Notes under the pieces: generated by a model
Seen by the model: only the letters and a program-made list of their open reading frames with translations
What the model was told of the DNA's origin: nothing
The model's database searches: none
Position numbers and translations under genes: made by a program
Shown here: piece by piece, positions 53,501-64,000 of the stretch
How the letters are laid out: each line of letters begins with the position of its first letter
Numbering within the stretch: the first letter of the stretch is position 1
Source: Tetranychus cinnabarinus
Taxonomy: Eukaryota > Arthropoda > Arachnida > Trombidiformes > Tetranychidae
NCBI GenBank assembly: GCA_022266195.1
Contig: WHVY01000005.1
Location: forward strand, 434,001-498,000
Reading direction: 5' to 3'
DNA length: 64,000 bases

Positions 53501-55923
53501 CTTATCTGAAAAATCCCTAACTAACATCATTCGTTGATCTATTCTCATTATATTTTTAAAATACATTACAAAATAATCAGATGAGTGCATAATTACAGTG
53601 TAATAAGTTTCGGTGAATGATGAAAATGCTATTATTATATTTTTGATAATAATAATACCAATATCTCTTGAACTTATATTGTTTGTCATATTTTAGATTT
53701 AATTATTTAGCATCTATTTAGTCTCGATTGAATTGGAAATTTCAACTGATTATATTTCTATGAAAATTTAATTTTGGTTTTTATCATTGCAGATTTTGGG
53801 CTAACTCAAACAAATTTCGGAAATGGAGCTTATCCATCTAGAGCTCCCCCTCGGCCATCTCAGCCACTACCGCCACACCAGCCAAGCGAAACATTCGTTC
53901 TAAATGAGCCTTATGTACCATCAAACACTAAACCTCGATATAATGAGGTTCGAACTCCAACTTTAAATCCATATCCACAGCCAGATAACGTAACAAATGC
54001 TTTAGTTGCTCAAATCCAAGGCTTTGGTGTACTTGGTTATGCATCTTTCCGTTTAATCGCTACAAATCAGTTAGAAGCTACGATTAGCATTACTGGTGGA
54101 CCTGCAAATGAATCTTACATTGCTCGTGTTTTTGAACTTCCAATACAGAATGGTGCCTCCTGTACTCCAATCAATGTCGGTAAATTGATAACCGAATTTA
54201 AAGATAGGCAAATTGAACCAAATCGAAAATTAGTCTTCCCCTTAACATTTAATCCCAGCGCTATCTTAGGAAGAACCTTAATGTTACAAGCTAAATTCAG
54301 TGGGGTTTCTATTTGTTCCGTAATTATGCCGGGTGATGATAAGAAATTAATTTTTATCGGTAAATTCCATTCTCCTATTTCTGGTATGGCTTATTATATT
54401 CAAGGTGAGGATAGACAAGCAGCAGTTGGAACCGAATGGATGATGTTCTCTGATGGTAAAAGACGGGATGATAGATTCGCATGGAAATTACTGAGAGCTG
54501 ATTCCGATACTGTCGATAGTAAAGTACTTAATGAGAAAAATCGTTGCCAGGATCTTGTTGGAGAAGTAATGCATTCTTCTAAACAGGTAAGAATTGTTGT
54601 AAAAAGACAATTCAATCAAAATGGTTTATAAACTATTTCAAGATTATTTTGAAAAATCAAAAAATTGTCAATTTTCAATATTAACATATTTTGTTGTCTT
54701 TTAGAAACTTTTACCTGTTAGCACCGAAGCACCTATTTGGAGAGGTCGAATGCACTTAGGCTTGTCTACTACCTTAGCTCCAACTGATTCAATCTACTTC
54801 ATTCTCGAAACACTAAATGGAGATCGTGTTGCCTGCACTTCCCTGAATCGAGTCGAACCAAAAGTTGGTTTAGCATCGTTTGAAAGCCGTGATGCACGAG
54901 GAAATATAAAGTTCACACAGGACTCGCCTTTTGAACCTACACGAGTCGTTATTGATCTTGACCTTTTCACACCAGCATTCAGTTATGGAATCGATGTATT
55001 ACCAAGTCTCAAAAGAAAAAAGGAGGAATTTAAAAAATGTCCAAATGTGAAGGAAACAATTTACAATCCATTCCATGTTGATCCAGATAAGGTACCAGCC
55101 CAAGGTATGGGTACAACCGAGATGTACGCTGTTGGAGATTTATCTGGTAAATATGGAACATTGGAGACTCGTCAGTCTATTAAATTGACAACATGGGATG
55201 TCAATTTGCCATTATTTGGATATTATTCAGTTATCGGTCGTGCTATTGTTATCTATGGACCAAACGGACCTGCAGTAGCTTGTACAAACATTGAACTCGA
55301 TGGTAAACCATTGCATGTTGTTTATGCTACATTTGATTACCCAATTCAGGGTCAATTTATTTTTAGACAAGCTGAAGGTGAATGTTTTTCAGATACTTAC
55401 CTTTATATCGAGGTATCAAAACACCCAAGTTTAGAAACAGACAAGACTTTTAATCATCCTTGGCATGTTCACGAAAACAAACTTAACATCAAAGGTAATT
55501 CAGGCAAAAACTTGAAAATAATTTCTATTCCTATTTGCTAATTTCAATCTTCTTTTATTTCATTTTTCAGACACTCAATTAAGTACAACCGATTGTGGTC
55601 CAGCTGGAGGTCACCATAACCCTTACAATGTTTCAGTTGCTTCTCAAAACCCAATTTATGTGCGCGATTGTAATATCTTTACTCCAACAAGGTGTGAAGT
55701 CGGAGATTTGGCTCATAAACTTGGTCACATTGATATACCAAAGTACCTGGGAGTCAACGGACAAGAGCCAGAAGTGGCTAAATATTATTTTATTGACAGT
55801 GATTCACCTTTATGTGGACCAGCAAAGATTGCTGACAAATCATTGGTCATTCATGAAGCTGATTTCCAAATGAAAAGATTAAGTTGTGCCAATTTGTTCG
55901 TTTATTCACCCAAAACTAAGTAA
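50522..55923 (+). CDS. Secreted copper-only SOD-repeat protein (CSRP-like)
   Basis: Four exons, 50522-50567, 53793-54586, 54705-55494 and 55571-55923, join in phases 1,0,1 to give 660 residues. Exon 1 supplies a signal peptide (MLLYIVFIISSSLLF), so the protein is secreted or cell-surface. A Pro-rich segment follows, then about four divergent Cu/Zn-SOD-like repeats. The last (~515-655) keeps all four copper ligands: H534 and H536 (HVHE), H558 (GGHHNP) and H638 (VIHEAD), plus Arg646 near the end. The zinc His positions are lost, with an EVGD motif (E586, D589) in their place. This is the pattern of copper-only SODs and animal CSRPs. Earlier repeats retain fold signatures such as VGDLSGKYG but lack a full copper set (IVIYGP where IVIHGP is expected). 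The last repeat could be redox-active. Fly Rsod may be related. Confidence 0.85.
50568..53792 (+). other. Intron 1 of the SOD-repeat gene
   Basis: A 3.2-kb intron (G|GTAAGT donor, TCATTGCAG acceptor) separating the signal-peptide exon from the main coding exons. I see no gene or clear repeat within it. Confidence 0.7.
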
Positions 55924-56644
55924 ATTCAATGTAACAAATTTTATATTGATCATGAAATTTGGTTGATACTTTTATTAAAGTCAGCTCAAACTGATTTTTC
56001 CCAAAATTGAATTATTTCGCATTATTTTTACTAATCAAAATACAATGTATGGCCAGTATGTTTGATTGCAAAGAATCAATTAAGAGTATTTCAAATCGAT
56101 ACTTTAAAATGTTTCTTACAAAAGTCATCTTGGAGAGTAATTTTTTTTATTGGTTCAGAATCGAAAATTGATTTTATTTTTCAATGATTAGTTAAAATTG
56201 ACAAGTACCATTAACAGTTTAGGAAACAATCGAAAAGTTAATGTTTTTTAGAACAATTTTCCTTTTTAGTTAAATATCAACATGACAATCGGCGATAAAA
56301 TTGGTCAAGCTTGCTTGTTCTGATCAAGTTATTCTCAAAGGTAATTTTCAAATGATTAACTTTGATCGATTTTGGCAAAACAAACAAAAATAGTATTTGA
56401 CAGTTCGATCTCTGGCTATCCTAAAAGGAAAGTCAATCAAACGAAGTTCAAGATCGATAAATATGTAACTTTCAGTGGATAAAAATCATGCGCTTTCATC
56501 CTCATCTTTATCCTCATCATTTTCTCATCTTTACCTTTTCTTCGACTCTTCAAGTTCAAGAAAGCTCTACTCAAATATCAAGTAAAGTGAAAGTCAGAGA
56601 TGTGTTTTTAAAAAAAAGTGTAACTAAGGATTAATTTTAGCATC
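55924..56644. other. Intergenic stretch between SOD-repeat and testican genes
   Basis: Holds the 3' end of the SOD-repeat gene and the testican promoter/5'UTR. A TTAATTTTAG just before the testican ATG could be a 5'UTR splice acceptor. Confidence 0.4.
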
Positions 56645-58656
56645 ATGCGACAATTTACTATCTCACTGATTTTATTGTTAATTGCTACAACAGTCCAATT
56701 TGCAAATAGTGAGAATGAACCTAATTCAGAAGAGTTGAATACAGATGACTATGATGATGATTCAGATGATCTTGAAGATTCTCCTGATGATCAAGACTTC
56801 CACTTTGAAGACAAGAAACCCTTTTATAAACAGGTAAATATATTTTCTGTTTACATTTTTCAAATCTTGAATCACAAGTGAATTATAATGATTAATTTAT
56901 AATTAGTTATTGATTAATCAACCAATTGATTTGTGTGCTTTTGTGACCAATAAAGCCCAAGTAAACATTGCCTAAATGACATGTTTGCCTATCAATCATA
57001 TGACTCATTATTGTTATCTGGTGAAGCTTTTTTCAACTTAAACTGACCATTATTTTTCTCTTTATCTTCTCGCTTTATTTTTAATTTTTCAATATAAAAC
57101 TATCCATTGACCCAACAATTGAAAAATCTATGGAACCAAAAATGTCAGAAAAATCATGTCAAAGATAGAGTAAAGGAGATTTACTTGTCTTGGGATCTTG
57201 ATCTATGCAAAGATGTACAATGTAAACCTAACCAGGTCTGTTTGATACAAAAGTCTCGTAAATCTGCAATTTGTGTCCTGAGAAAGTCAATTAACAGGAA
57301 AAAAGCTCAATCCAAGAAAGACGCTAAATGGTCCAATAATAGCAAAAAGTTGACACACAAAGTATCCGCCTCAATAAACAAGTCCAATAATCAGGTGAAA
57401 TCCTGGGATTCGTCATACTTGCCATCTTCATTCCCATCAACACTTTCATCGTCATCTGTTACACCATTTGATAAAACAAAACCATGGAAAGATTGTAGGC
57501 CCTGCCCTGTAACCAAACCAGCATTTTATTGCGGAACGGACAATTCAACTTATTCATCCATGTGTCGCCTCCAATTTCACAATTGTGTCCACGAGACTGA
57601 CGTTGAGGTTGCCTGTAAAGGTTTTTGTCCCTGTGGGAGTCCAGTGAATGTTCAGACTCGGACCAAAGAGGTGAGGAACCATGAACGCTGGAATAAGTAC
57701 ATGGATACATTGAGTAAACTGAGAAGGAGCCATAAAGTTGAGAAATTTGTCAAAAATCGTGCCAAAGTTGCGCTAGAGTATACTGGCTTATACCATGATG
57801 GAGTTGATGGGAAAAAGTCCTTGAAAAAACAGATCGCTATTTGCACCAAAGAAGAGCTGAAAACAATGGGCGATAGACTATCTGATTGGTTCGCCGTTGT
57901 ATTACGCGACCAAAAGCGGAGTCAACTCAACAAGAAAGAAACCTTTTTGGATTACATAACCAGTCCAGATTGTCCAAAAGATATCGCGAATATGTTTCAC
58001 CGTCTTGATACTGATGAAGATTTGAGGCTATCTCTCAAAGAACTTTATGATTTAGAACACGATAAACGAGAAAAATGCCTTAAACAGTATCTGGATGGTT
58101 GTGATGAAGACAGAGACACTTTTTTAAATCCTTATGAATGGTGTTCTTGTTTTGATCGCAAAAGTAAGCTTGTTTTTCCGACCTTTACAGAATTGTTAGA
58201 TGCAAATTTCATCCATCCAATTTCCTATTCATTCAATTGTGTCTTTTTTCCTTCCGATTGCAGGTAAACCATGTTTGATTGAAAAATCGCAGCGAAAAAA
58301 AGTGTATGATGAATTTGTTCCAAAATGTGACAAAGACGGTTTCTACCAGCCAATTCAGTGTCACTTGCATAAATGTTGGTGTGTTGATCGATATGGAATA
58401 GAAATTGAAAATACAAGGCAAACAGAAATTCCTGATTGTGGTAAGTATTCAGAAATTAATTTCATTTCAAATTAAACTATTAATTGTTCGCTTTTTCTCA
58501 TCCAATTTAGACCATAAGAGTATTGCTAAAAGAAAGGAGGAAAAGAGGAATATCTACTCTTCGGATAATGCTCGAATAACTGATGACGATCTTGATGATT
58601 CTGACGACTCTGACGATTCAGATGATTCTTTCGACGGTTCAGGGGATGATCCTTAG
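56645..58656 (+). CDS. SPOCK: Testican (SPOCK / carrier of wingless) secreted proteoglycan
   Basis: An extracellular matrix proteoglycan of the SPARC family; the fly orthologue Cow binds Wingless. Exons 56645-56833, 57149-58163, 58264-58440 and 58511-58656 join in phases 0,1,1, giving 508 residues. Order: signal peptide (MRQFTISLILLLIATTVQFA); acidic Asp-rich segment (~40-55); testican N-domain with LCKDVQCKPNQVCL (~82-106); Lys/Ser-rich insert; follistatin/Kazal domain with CRPCPV (from C179); an extracellular calcium-binding domain with two EF-hands (DTDEDLRLSLKE ~349 and DEDRDTFLNPYE ~380); a thyroglobulin type-1 domain (PCL, KCDKDGFY, QCH, CWCV, DC; ~404-461); and an acidic tail with Asp-Asp-Ser repeats ending in DGSGDD, a likely glycosaminoglycan site. 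The acceptor at 57148 is chosen because it is the first AG after a long pyrimidine tract and keeps frame. The loop before CWCV is shorter than in vertebrates. Confidence 0.92.
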
Positions 58657-58883
58657 AATATTTTACTGATACAAAGAAAACTTTCATTCAATAATTAGCA
58701 TACTAAATTATAATTACTACTTCTTCAAGGGCAGTTGATAAGTTACTTTATGTTTCCAAGCTCAATATTGCCGGCAAAAGAAGGATAAACTCGCACATTC
58801 ACAAACAATTGCAATCCAAAGTCGAAGTCGTCGCTAGTCAATAATAACGTTTAAATTCATCATATATTGAAATTCATTTTCAA

Positions 58884-58889
58884 AATAAA
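58884..58889 (+). terminator. Poly(A) signal for testican gene
   Basis: AATAAA on the plus strand about 230 bases after the testican stop codon. Confidence 0.5.
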
Positions 58890-60231
58890 CCATTTTTAAT
58901 GCTCATTCCAGTAAATTTTGAGACAGGCTCGTAGGATCCAAGGAGCACAAGCAAAGACAAATGTTTTTATACATTATCGATTCCTTAACCGGTTATCCTG
59001 AAATTATAAGCAACCAATTATTTCCTGATCATTTCTTAAAATTGGAAATGTTATTTCAATATCAACTCAATTTTTGTGGATTGTTAAAAGATTCACAATC
59101 AATTAGCCATTTTATTTAAATTTGAAAGAAAAAAATCCAACCATTGTTATACATTTAACATTCGAAGATGCAAATTTTATTGCAACCGTGTTTTATTTAA
59201 ACAAAAATCTTGTTCCTCGTAAATTAAGTTATGTTAATAACCTGTCCATAATCAGAAACTATTATCATTTAATTGTAAATTAATTTAGATCTTTTCCTTG
59301 ACCATGATAAATTGAACAATAACAATTTGTCATAAAAATCTGTCGAAAAATTTTTAATGCCAAAAATTATTGTTAATTCTTTTCAAACTTACCAATTGAT
59401 ATGTAAATCAAATGTAATTCAATTGTAAAACCGTATTGATTGTAGACAGATCAACAGTTAGCTAATGTAATAACATCTCTTTGGTCTAAGTAATCCATCA
59501 ATACAATCAAACAAGTTTCAAACTGTTTCTAAAACAAAACAAGAATCTCGTCTGAATTTGATAACCTGAGAAATCTCTCTTTTTTTCTCTTTCTAAATCC
59601 TTTCACTGAACTCTTTGTTTTTCATTCAGGAATGGGGATCAGTTAAAGATTAAATTGAACTGGAGGAAGAAGGAAACAAAAAAAAACTGAATTCATAAAA
59701 CATTTAATCGAATAATCGTCTAAAAAGAAAAGGACGGAAAAGTGAGCCCGAAGCATGAAATTTTTGTCTTAGGATTACCTGAATACTGATCTTCCAGCTT
59801 TTTAACTTAGGAACTTTAACCAAAAAAGTAATTGTAAAGAGAATAAGAAAAATAGAAGTAATTGTTCAACAATTAACACTTTTAAGGCTATTTACAGAAT
59901 AAAAGAAAAGTCGATAAATACTTCACTTCTTATTTTTATATGAGGCAAACTGATTGCAGTAATCAACCTTCATTATTTCTTGTTACTTTTTTTCTTTTGT
60001 TATTATAATATATCTTTGTTACTTTTCAACTTGCATCTTATTCATTTAGTTTTGAATTTCAATCAACCACCAGACTGATGAATCAGACCATCAGTAAATT
60101 GTTACTTTATAATTCTATATCTTGCATTTTCATCTATCGAGAATTTAAATCATTCAGTTAACTTTAACTCAGTTTACCCAATTTACAATGGAATCAGAAA
60201 ATCTGACAGAAAATTTTTGTCTTACCTTTCA
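58890..60231. other. Intergenic stretch between convergent testican and TRF2 genes
   Basis: AT-rich with no supported gene. The flanking genes point toward each other, so this contains 3' ends only. Confidence 0.5.
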
Positions 60232-60237
60232 TTTATT
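60232..60237 (-). terminator. Poly(A) signal for TRF2
   Basis: AATAAA on the minus strand (TTTATT on plus), about 50 bases downstream of the TRF2 stop codon. Confidence 0.45.
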
Positions 60238-60287
60238 TTCCTGCTTCATTCATTTCATTTAGGTTTATATGATACAAAAAATTTCTT

Positions 60288-61181
60288 TTAATATTCATTG
60301 TCTTTCTTAAATTCGTACACTAAGGGGTATATATGCTCAACGGCGTGTTGAACAGACAAAATGCTGGGTGCGGTGATAGTTATTGCTCCTGTTTGAAATA
60401 TTTTAAGGGTCGCCTTAGCTTCCTTAAATTTATAAGTAGCTCCTGGATGTAATTCTGGTTCATAACTGTGTAGGAAGAGGGTTAACAATAAAAAGGAACA
60501 AAAGTCATCAATAAGCTAACATATAAAATACAGAGACACTAAGTATTGCACACTAAGATTAGGTAAAATTGCCACTAATCTAATACAATAAGTTACAGAA
60601 GAGAAAACAATATATTTACCTGCAATGGGTTCTGTGATGCTCAGTAAATTGAGTTATTTTGATTCCAAAAGGAAGAATGACAGTACCAAGCACATTAACT
60701 ACACGGTATGCAGAGAATTTAACTTTGAATCCTAAATTTTGTAAAACACGAGCGACTCTCCTGGCCCCCTTCTTTGCTTCTTCGTCGGAGGTTGCTCCTG
60801 TGACAGTTATTTTTCCTGATGACCATATACTGGCAGTTACTACTGGATCTCTCAATTTCATAGAGACCATCTAGAGTAGGAGTGAACAACAGAAAAATAT
60901 ATGCATTAGTTTCAAGTCATTATCATAGTGAATATTGGGAAATTTTTCAGGATATTGGGACTAAGAGGGACAGGTGGACAATAGACATTCTCAAGAAATT
61001 TCACACTTACCCCTTGTTCTCTTTTATAGACAACATTTGAACCTTTTGTGGCTATTTGCCTGAGATTAAGATGACAACGAGTACTAAAATTACATACAAC
61101 ATTACTAATATGAATATCTACTTCAGGTGTTTCTTCTTCCTCTTGACCATTATTCTTTTGAGCTTCTTCATCTTGTCCCAT
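60288..61181 (-). CDS. TBPL1: TBP-related factor 2 / TBP-like protein 1
   Basis: A nuclear core-promoter factor that binds TFIIA/TFIIB but not a canonical TATA box, directing TATA-less transcription. Exons complement(61011..61181), complement(60620..60870) and complement(60288..60465) join in phases 0 and 2, giving 199 residues; human TBPL1 has 186. A short acidic N-terminus (Glu-rich, ~1-20) precedes two TBP-like saddle repeats. Repeat 1 has ISNVVCNFSTRCHLNLRQIA, then SIWSSGKITVTGATSDEEAK. Repeat 2 has VVNVLGT, then SYEPELHPGATYKF and IFQTGAITITAP, ending near VEHIYPLVYEF. TRCHLNLR, WSSGKI and YEPELHP are TRF2/TLF rather than TBP signatures. It lacks the long N-terminal extension of fly Trf2. 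Unspliced intron 2 gives a stop inside the donor (AGGTAA). It faces away from V-ATPase B; about 2.2 kb separates them. Confidence 0.94.
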
Positions 61182-63255
61182 TGTTGTTATGATCCGTGAG
61201 TGACAAAGAAGATAAATAGAGAGAAAAAAAGGGAGAATTTGATGCACAAAATTTAAGACTAAGAAAGTAAAGAAAGACTGAGGAAAATTGAGAAAGAAAG
61301 AGTAAGGGAGAGAGAGAGGAAGAGAGATACAGAAATAAATAGAAAATAGTTAAACAAAATCACAATAATAAAATCACAATTGATTAAACGTCAAGATCAA
61401 AATTAAATTGTAAACTTAAAGACACATTAAGTCAAATAAATCAAAGGCTTATGAATCATCATAGAACAAGTGATTAAAATATGAGAAATCATGAGCTTTT
61501 TTTGAGTTTTCCATCATATTTGTAGTGTTTCTCAACCAAATTGTGTATAAAAAAATAGAGAAGGTTCTTCTTTTAAAAAGATCATCATTTGGATCCATGC
61601 AGTTAGCATGCCCACCGTTGGGGGGACTCCAATGGTCTGCGCAGAAACAGGTTCATTCCCAAAGAGCATAAGAACCAGACAGGTTAGAAGAGGGAATTAC
61701 AAATAAACATAAATAAGTATATTTTTGATTAATTGTGAAGAGTAACTATATTGTTTGGATGATTTAAGTTTTTGATGGATATTAAAATGAGAAAAAACTT
61801 CCTTGACAATTGTCCGGGACAATAACGAAACCATGGAATCTATTGCCTGATATAACGGAAATTTCGATTCGCAATGCTTTGTTAACAGATGTACATAGGT
61901 TATTGGGTTTCCAATAAAATACTAACATTACTTGAGTTTAGCATTGAATTTCTGCCTCCTCATTTTTATGGAAATTGCATGGGATTCAATTGACAATCTA
62001 TAAGAAAAAACAAATTAGAGCAATTCCTATTGTCATCTCATGAAATCACAATTGTAAGTTCATGTCATCATAAGTCTAAAGTCTAGTGAACCTGACTATT
62101 TTTTTAATCATTAGATATTATGCTCTATAAAATACTTAATAAATCATCGATAATTGCCTTGATATATTAATTTTTTAAGCTCGTGTATAGAATGATTCAC
62201 TAATTCAGAGAATTTATTTGGAGTTAAGACTATTAACTTAATAGCATTAATAGGTTTGAAATTTAAATCACTAAAGCTCTTCTTCAGTTGAAATTTTACT
62301 GACTGAGCGGCTTGACCGGCTAGCTTAAAAGCGGCAGATTTGACAATATTCAAAGATAATAACTTATAAATTGAATTTACTATTGTTTAATTTACTTTTA
62401 GCACATATTAGCATAATTCAATTTTTTCCTAGAACTATACATTGTATTCGAAAATATCTTTAGTTCATAAGTTCCTTTATTTTAGTTGCTTCAGTTTGCA
62501 AGTCTAAACGATTGACATTTAACATTTGGGTTAAGTCGCAAACCAGAAAATTTTCTAAGGAAAGAGTTGAAGGTTCACTTGAAAGGGTAAATTTTTTAGT
62601 CGTAATTGCAAGAAAAATTTTCTTATTTTTAACTATTAGTATCATATCGATCAAATTTCAAATACATTTACTTATTAAAACAAGAAATAGACAAATCAGC
62701 CTTGAAATTTAAGTCTGGCTGTAAATTAATAAGAATCTATCGAATGATTTCGCAAATCTTCAAAATTTGAGAAGATCAAAAAATGCCACAATTTGATTTG
62801 AATTCAATTTTAAGCGAGATGAGAGAATATGAAAAATTCTTGAATTGATTAATCAGAAGACTTTGTCAATTTCAAAGATTTTGAATGTGATCAAGTACAT
62901 GTCTGTGAATCTTAAAAACTTACTTTGAAGGATTGGTGAATTTGAATGTCATCATGAAACAGTAAACAATAATTCATCCATCAGTCCATTACACCAGATT
63001 AAAACCTTCGAATCAAAACAAAAGTTGAACGGTTAGGTATTGAGTCTGTTAATTCACTGCCACTGATCAAAACTTGTATAGTTGTTTAACTAAATTTATA
63101 AATTACGATATTGCACAATTGTACAAAATTACAACTAAAAAATTAATGAGTTTACAAACTTGTCAGCTATTGATTGGAAATTTTCATTAACTTGTAATAC
63201 AAAGTTGGAATCAGCCGTTGTTTCATTAATCTGAAACCCAAATTGATTCTGTTAT
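61182..63255. other. Intergenic stretch upstream of TRF2 and V-ATPase B
   Basis: Divergent upstream region. Beside the TRF2 start, the plus strand has a purine-rich GAGA-type stretch (61258-61325). A GC-richer island at about 61590-61690 contains CCCACCGTTGGGGGGA and stands out from the background, but I cannot classify it. A probable retrotransposon remnant follows at about 61820. The remainder is AT-rich with no supported gene. Confidence 0.4.
61822..61920 (+). pseudogene. Possible 3' remnant of a non-LTR retrotransposon (RT C-terminus)
   Basis: One frame reads TITKPWNLLPDITE, then SIRNALLTDVHRLLGF and a stop. The W-N-x-L-P-x-x-I pattern followed by a helix is typical of the C-terminal end of non-LTR retrotransposon reverse transcriptases. 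The frame is interrupted by stops upstream and no other RT motifs are seen, so if real it is a dead 5'-truncated fragment. The match is short and could be chance. Confidence 0.3.
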
Positions 63256-63395
63256 TGGCTGACTGGCTTCAGCAATCTGTAGCTGTAATTCTGGTTTCGA
63301 TAGTATCGATTGTCTTTTACTATCGATGCTTCATTAAAAAACTGTGACCTTCCAGATTTTTATTAACTCCCCACTTTACCCGAGTCTAATCAAGG
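63256..63395 (+). promoter_or_regulatory. V-ATPase B promoter with DRE-like TATCGAT sites and 5'UTR exon
   Basis: TATCGAT occurs at 63304-63310 and 63321-63327, with a TCGATA at 63297-63302. These resemble the DRE (TATCGATA) of insect housekeeping promoters. Just upstream, 63257-63284 holds GGCTG, CTGGCTT and CTGTAGCT blocks shared with the Prp40 upstream region. A likely noncoding first exon ends near 63394 at ATCAAG|GTAATT. Confidence 0.45.
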
Positions 63396-63596
63396 TAATT
63401 ATTATTGTTCTTCTTTTCTTTAATTAAATAATCTTTTAAATTATTGTTTTCATTCATTTATGCGACTATAAATTTACTGTCCAATTTGCTGTTGAAACGA
63501 TCTCTACTTTTTTTATATCAAGTGCTAAATTGTAATCTAATTTTTATTTTGTTTCTCTCCTTCTCTTGTTATCATTTTCTATTTTTTTCATTTCAG

Positions 63597-63648
63597 ATAT
63601 CTTGAGTTAAGTTTAGAGGACAAACAAGTCACATAATTTTGCATCAAA
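63597..63648 (+). other. V-ATPase B 5'UTR segment after a 5'UTR intron
   Basis: A strong acceptor (long T/C tract then CATTTCAG) ends at 63596, and 52 bases of UTR precede the ATG. The intron probably runs from about 63395 to 63596. Confidence 0.6.
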
Positions 63649-63949
63649 ATGACGGTTAATGAATGGGTTCCTCAAAATGTTGGTCTTACTCAACATAAAT
63701 TAGCGGTGACTCGGGACTATATCAATCAACCTAGATTATCTTACAAGACTGTATGTGGTGTGAACGGTCCATTGGTTATTCTTGACGATGTCAAATTTCC
63801 TATGTATGCCGAGATCGTCAGATTGACCTTACCTGATGGAACAGTTCGTTCCGGTAAAGTTCTTGATGTTCGAGGATCAAAGGCTGTCGTCCAAGTCTTT
63901 GAGGGTACCTCTGGAATTGATGCCAAGTTCACAAATTGTGAATTTACTG
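63649..63949 (+). CDS. Vha55: V-type H+-ATPase subunit B, first coding exon (partial)
   Basis: The non-catalytic nucleotide-binding subunit of the V1 sector, which drives proton pumping into endomembrane compartments. The exon encodes 100 residues plus one base. It covers the N-terminal beta-barrel: [51 protein letters not shown] and [14 protein letters not shown] are near-identical in all animal B subunits. It ends at a donor ACTG|GTATGA, phase 1, inside the conserved CEFTG motif. Later exons, including the nucleotide-binding core, lie beyond the window end. The start ATG follows a 5'UTR acceptor closely, and the N-terminus ([12 protein letters not shown]) is shorter than in vertebrates. Confidence 0.95.
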
Positions 63950-64000
63950 GTATGAGCCTATTTATTTTATCCTCACCTAATATTTTCACCTCATTCGACT

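Noticed and set aside
56881..57148. In-frame extension of testican exon 2 upstream of 57149
   Set aside because: A TAA lies in frame just upstream, and TGTCAG at 57143-57148 is the first AG after a long pyrimidine tract, so it fits as the acceptor.
61600..61680. Possible tRNA or SINE (GGTTCATTCCC resembles a B box)
   Set aside because: I could not pair a T-arm, anticodon arm and acceptor stem, and there is no clear A box.
1..64000. CRISPR arrays, operons, bacterial features
   Set aside because: The window is eukaryotic with spliced genes; no regularly spaced direct repeats with unique spacers were seen.

Overview
This window is AT-rich eukaryotic genomic DNA. It has spliced genes with GT-AG introns, AATAAA-type poly(A) signals and long noncoding stretches. 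The gene set points to an arthropod: arthropod-type i-type lysozyme/destabilase modules, an SoxF HMG gene closest to fly Sox15, a testican (SPOCK/Cow), TBP-related factor 2, a copper-only SOD-repeat protein and an NPF/NPY-like receptor. A mite or other chelicerate is my guess; the sequence does not prove it.

Left part (about 1-32 kb). I find almost no coding sequence here. The one clear gene is the first coding exon of a SoxF transcription factor (minus strand, 25176-25962). It is interrupted by an intron in the middle of its HMG box. The rest of the box should lie at lower coordinates, but I could not find it, so the first 25 kb may be largely intron and/or regulatory sequence. It contains simple repeats and many CAGGTA-type motifs. 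Two isolated open stretches (about 1096-1279 + and 29940-30122 -) may be terminal exons of unknown genes.

Right part (about 32-64 kb). Gene density is higher: an intronless divergent rhodopsin-like GPCR (32248-33600 +); eIF4E (37015-37658 -); a six-exon gene with three destabilase modules joined by Pro/Asn-rich linkers (38853-45988 +); a Prp40 splicing factor that lacks WW domains and has a start codon split by an intron (46743-49389 +); a copper-only SOD-repeat protein (50522-55923 +); testican (56645-58656 +); TRF2/TBPL1 (60288-61181 -); and the first coding exon of V-ATPase subunit B (63649 onward, +), cut by the window end. Exon joins were worked out by hand. In every multi-exon gene the phases at all joins agree and give one uninterrupted frame.

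The genes do not form one pathway. Prp40, eIF4E, TRF2 and V-ATPase B are housekeeping or general gene-expression factors. The destabilase-repeat protein, SOD-repeat protein and testican are secreted, with signal peptides on short first exons. Most notable are the triple, apparently non-catalytic destabilase; a perfect 30-bp-arm hairpin and a probable MITE inside its third intron; the WW-less Prp40; the GPCR lacking its DRY motif; and a GC-richer motif shared by the Prp40 and V-ATPase B promoter regions.
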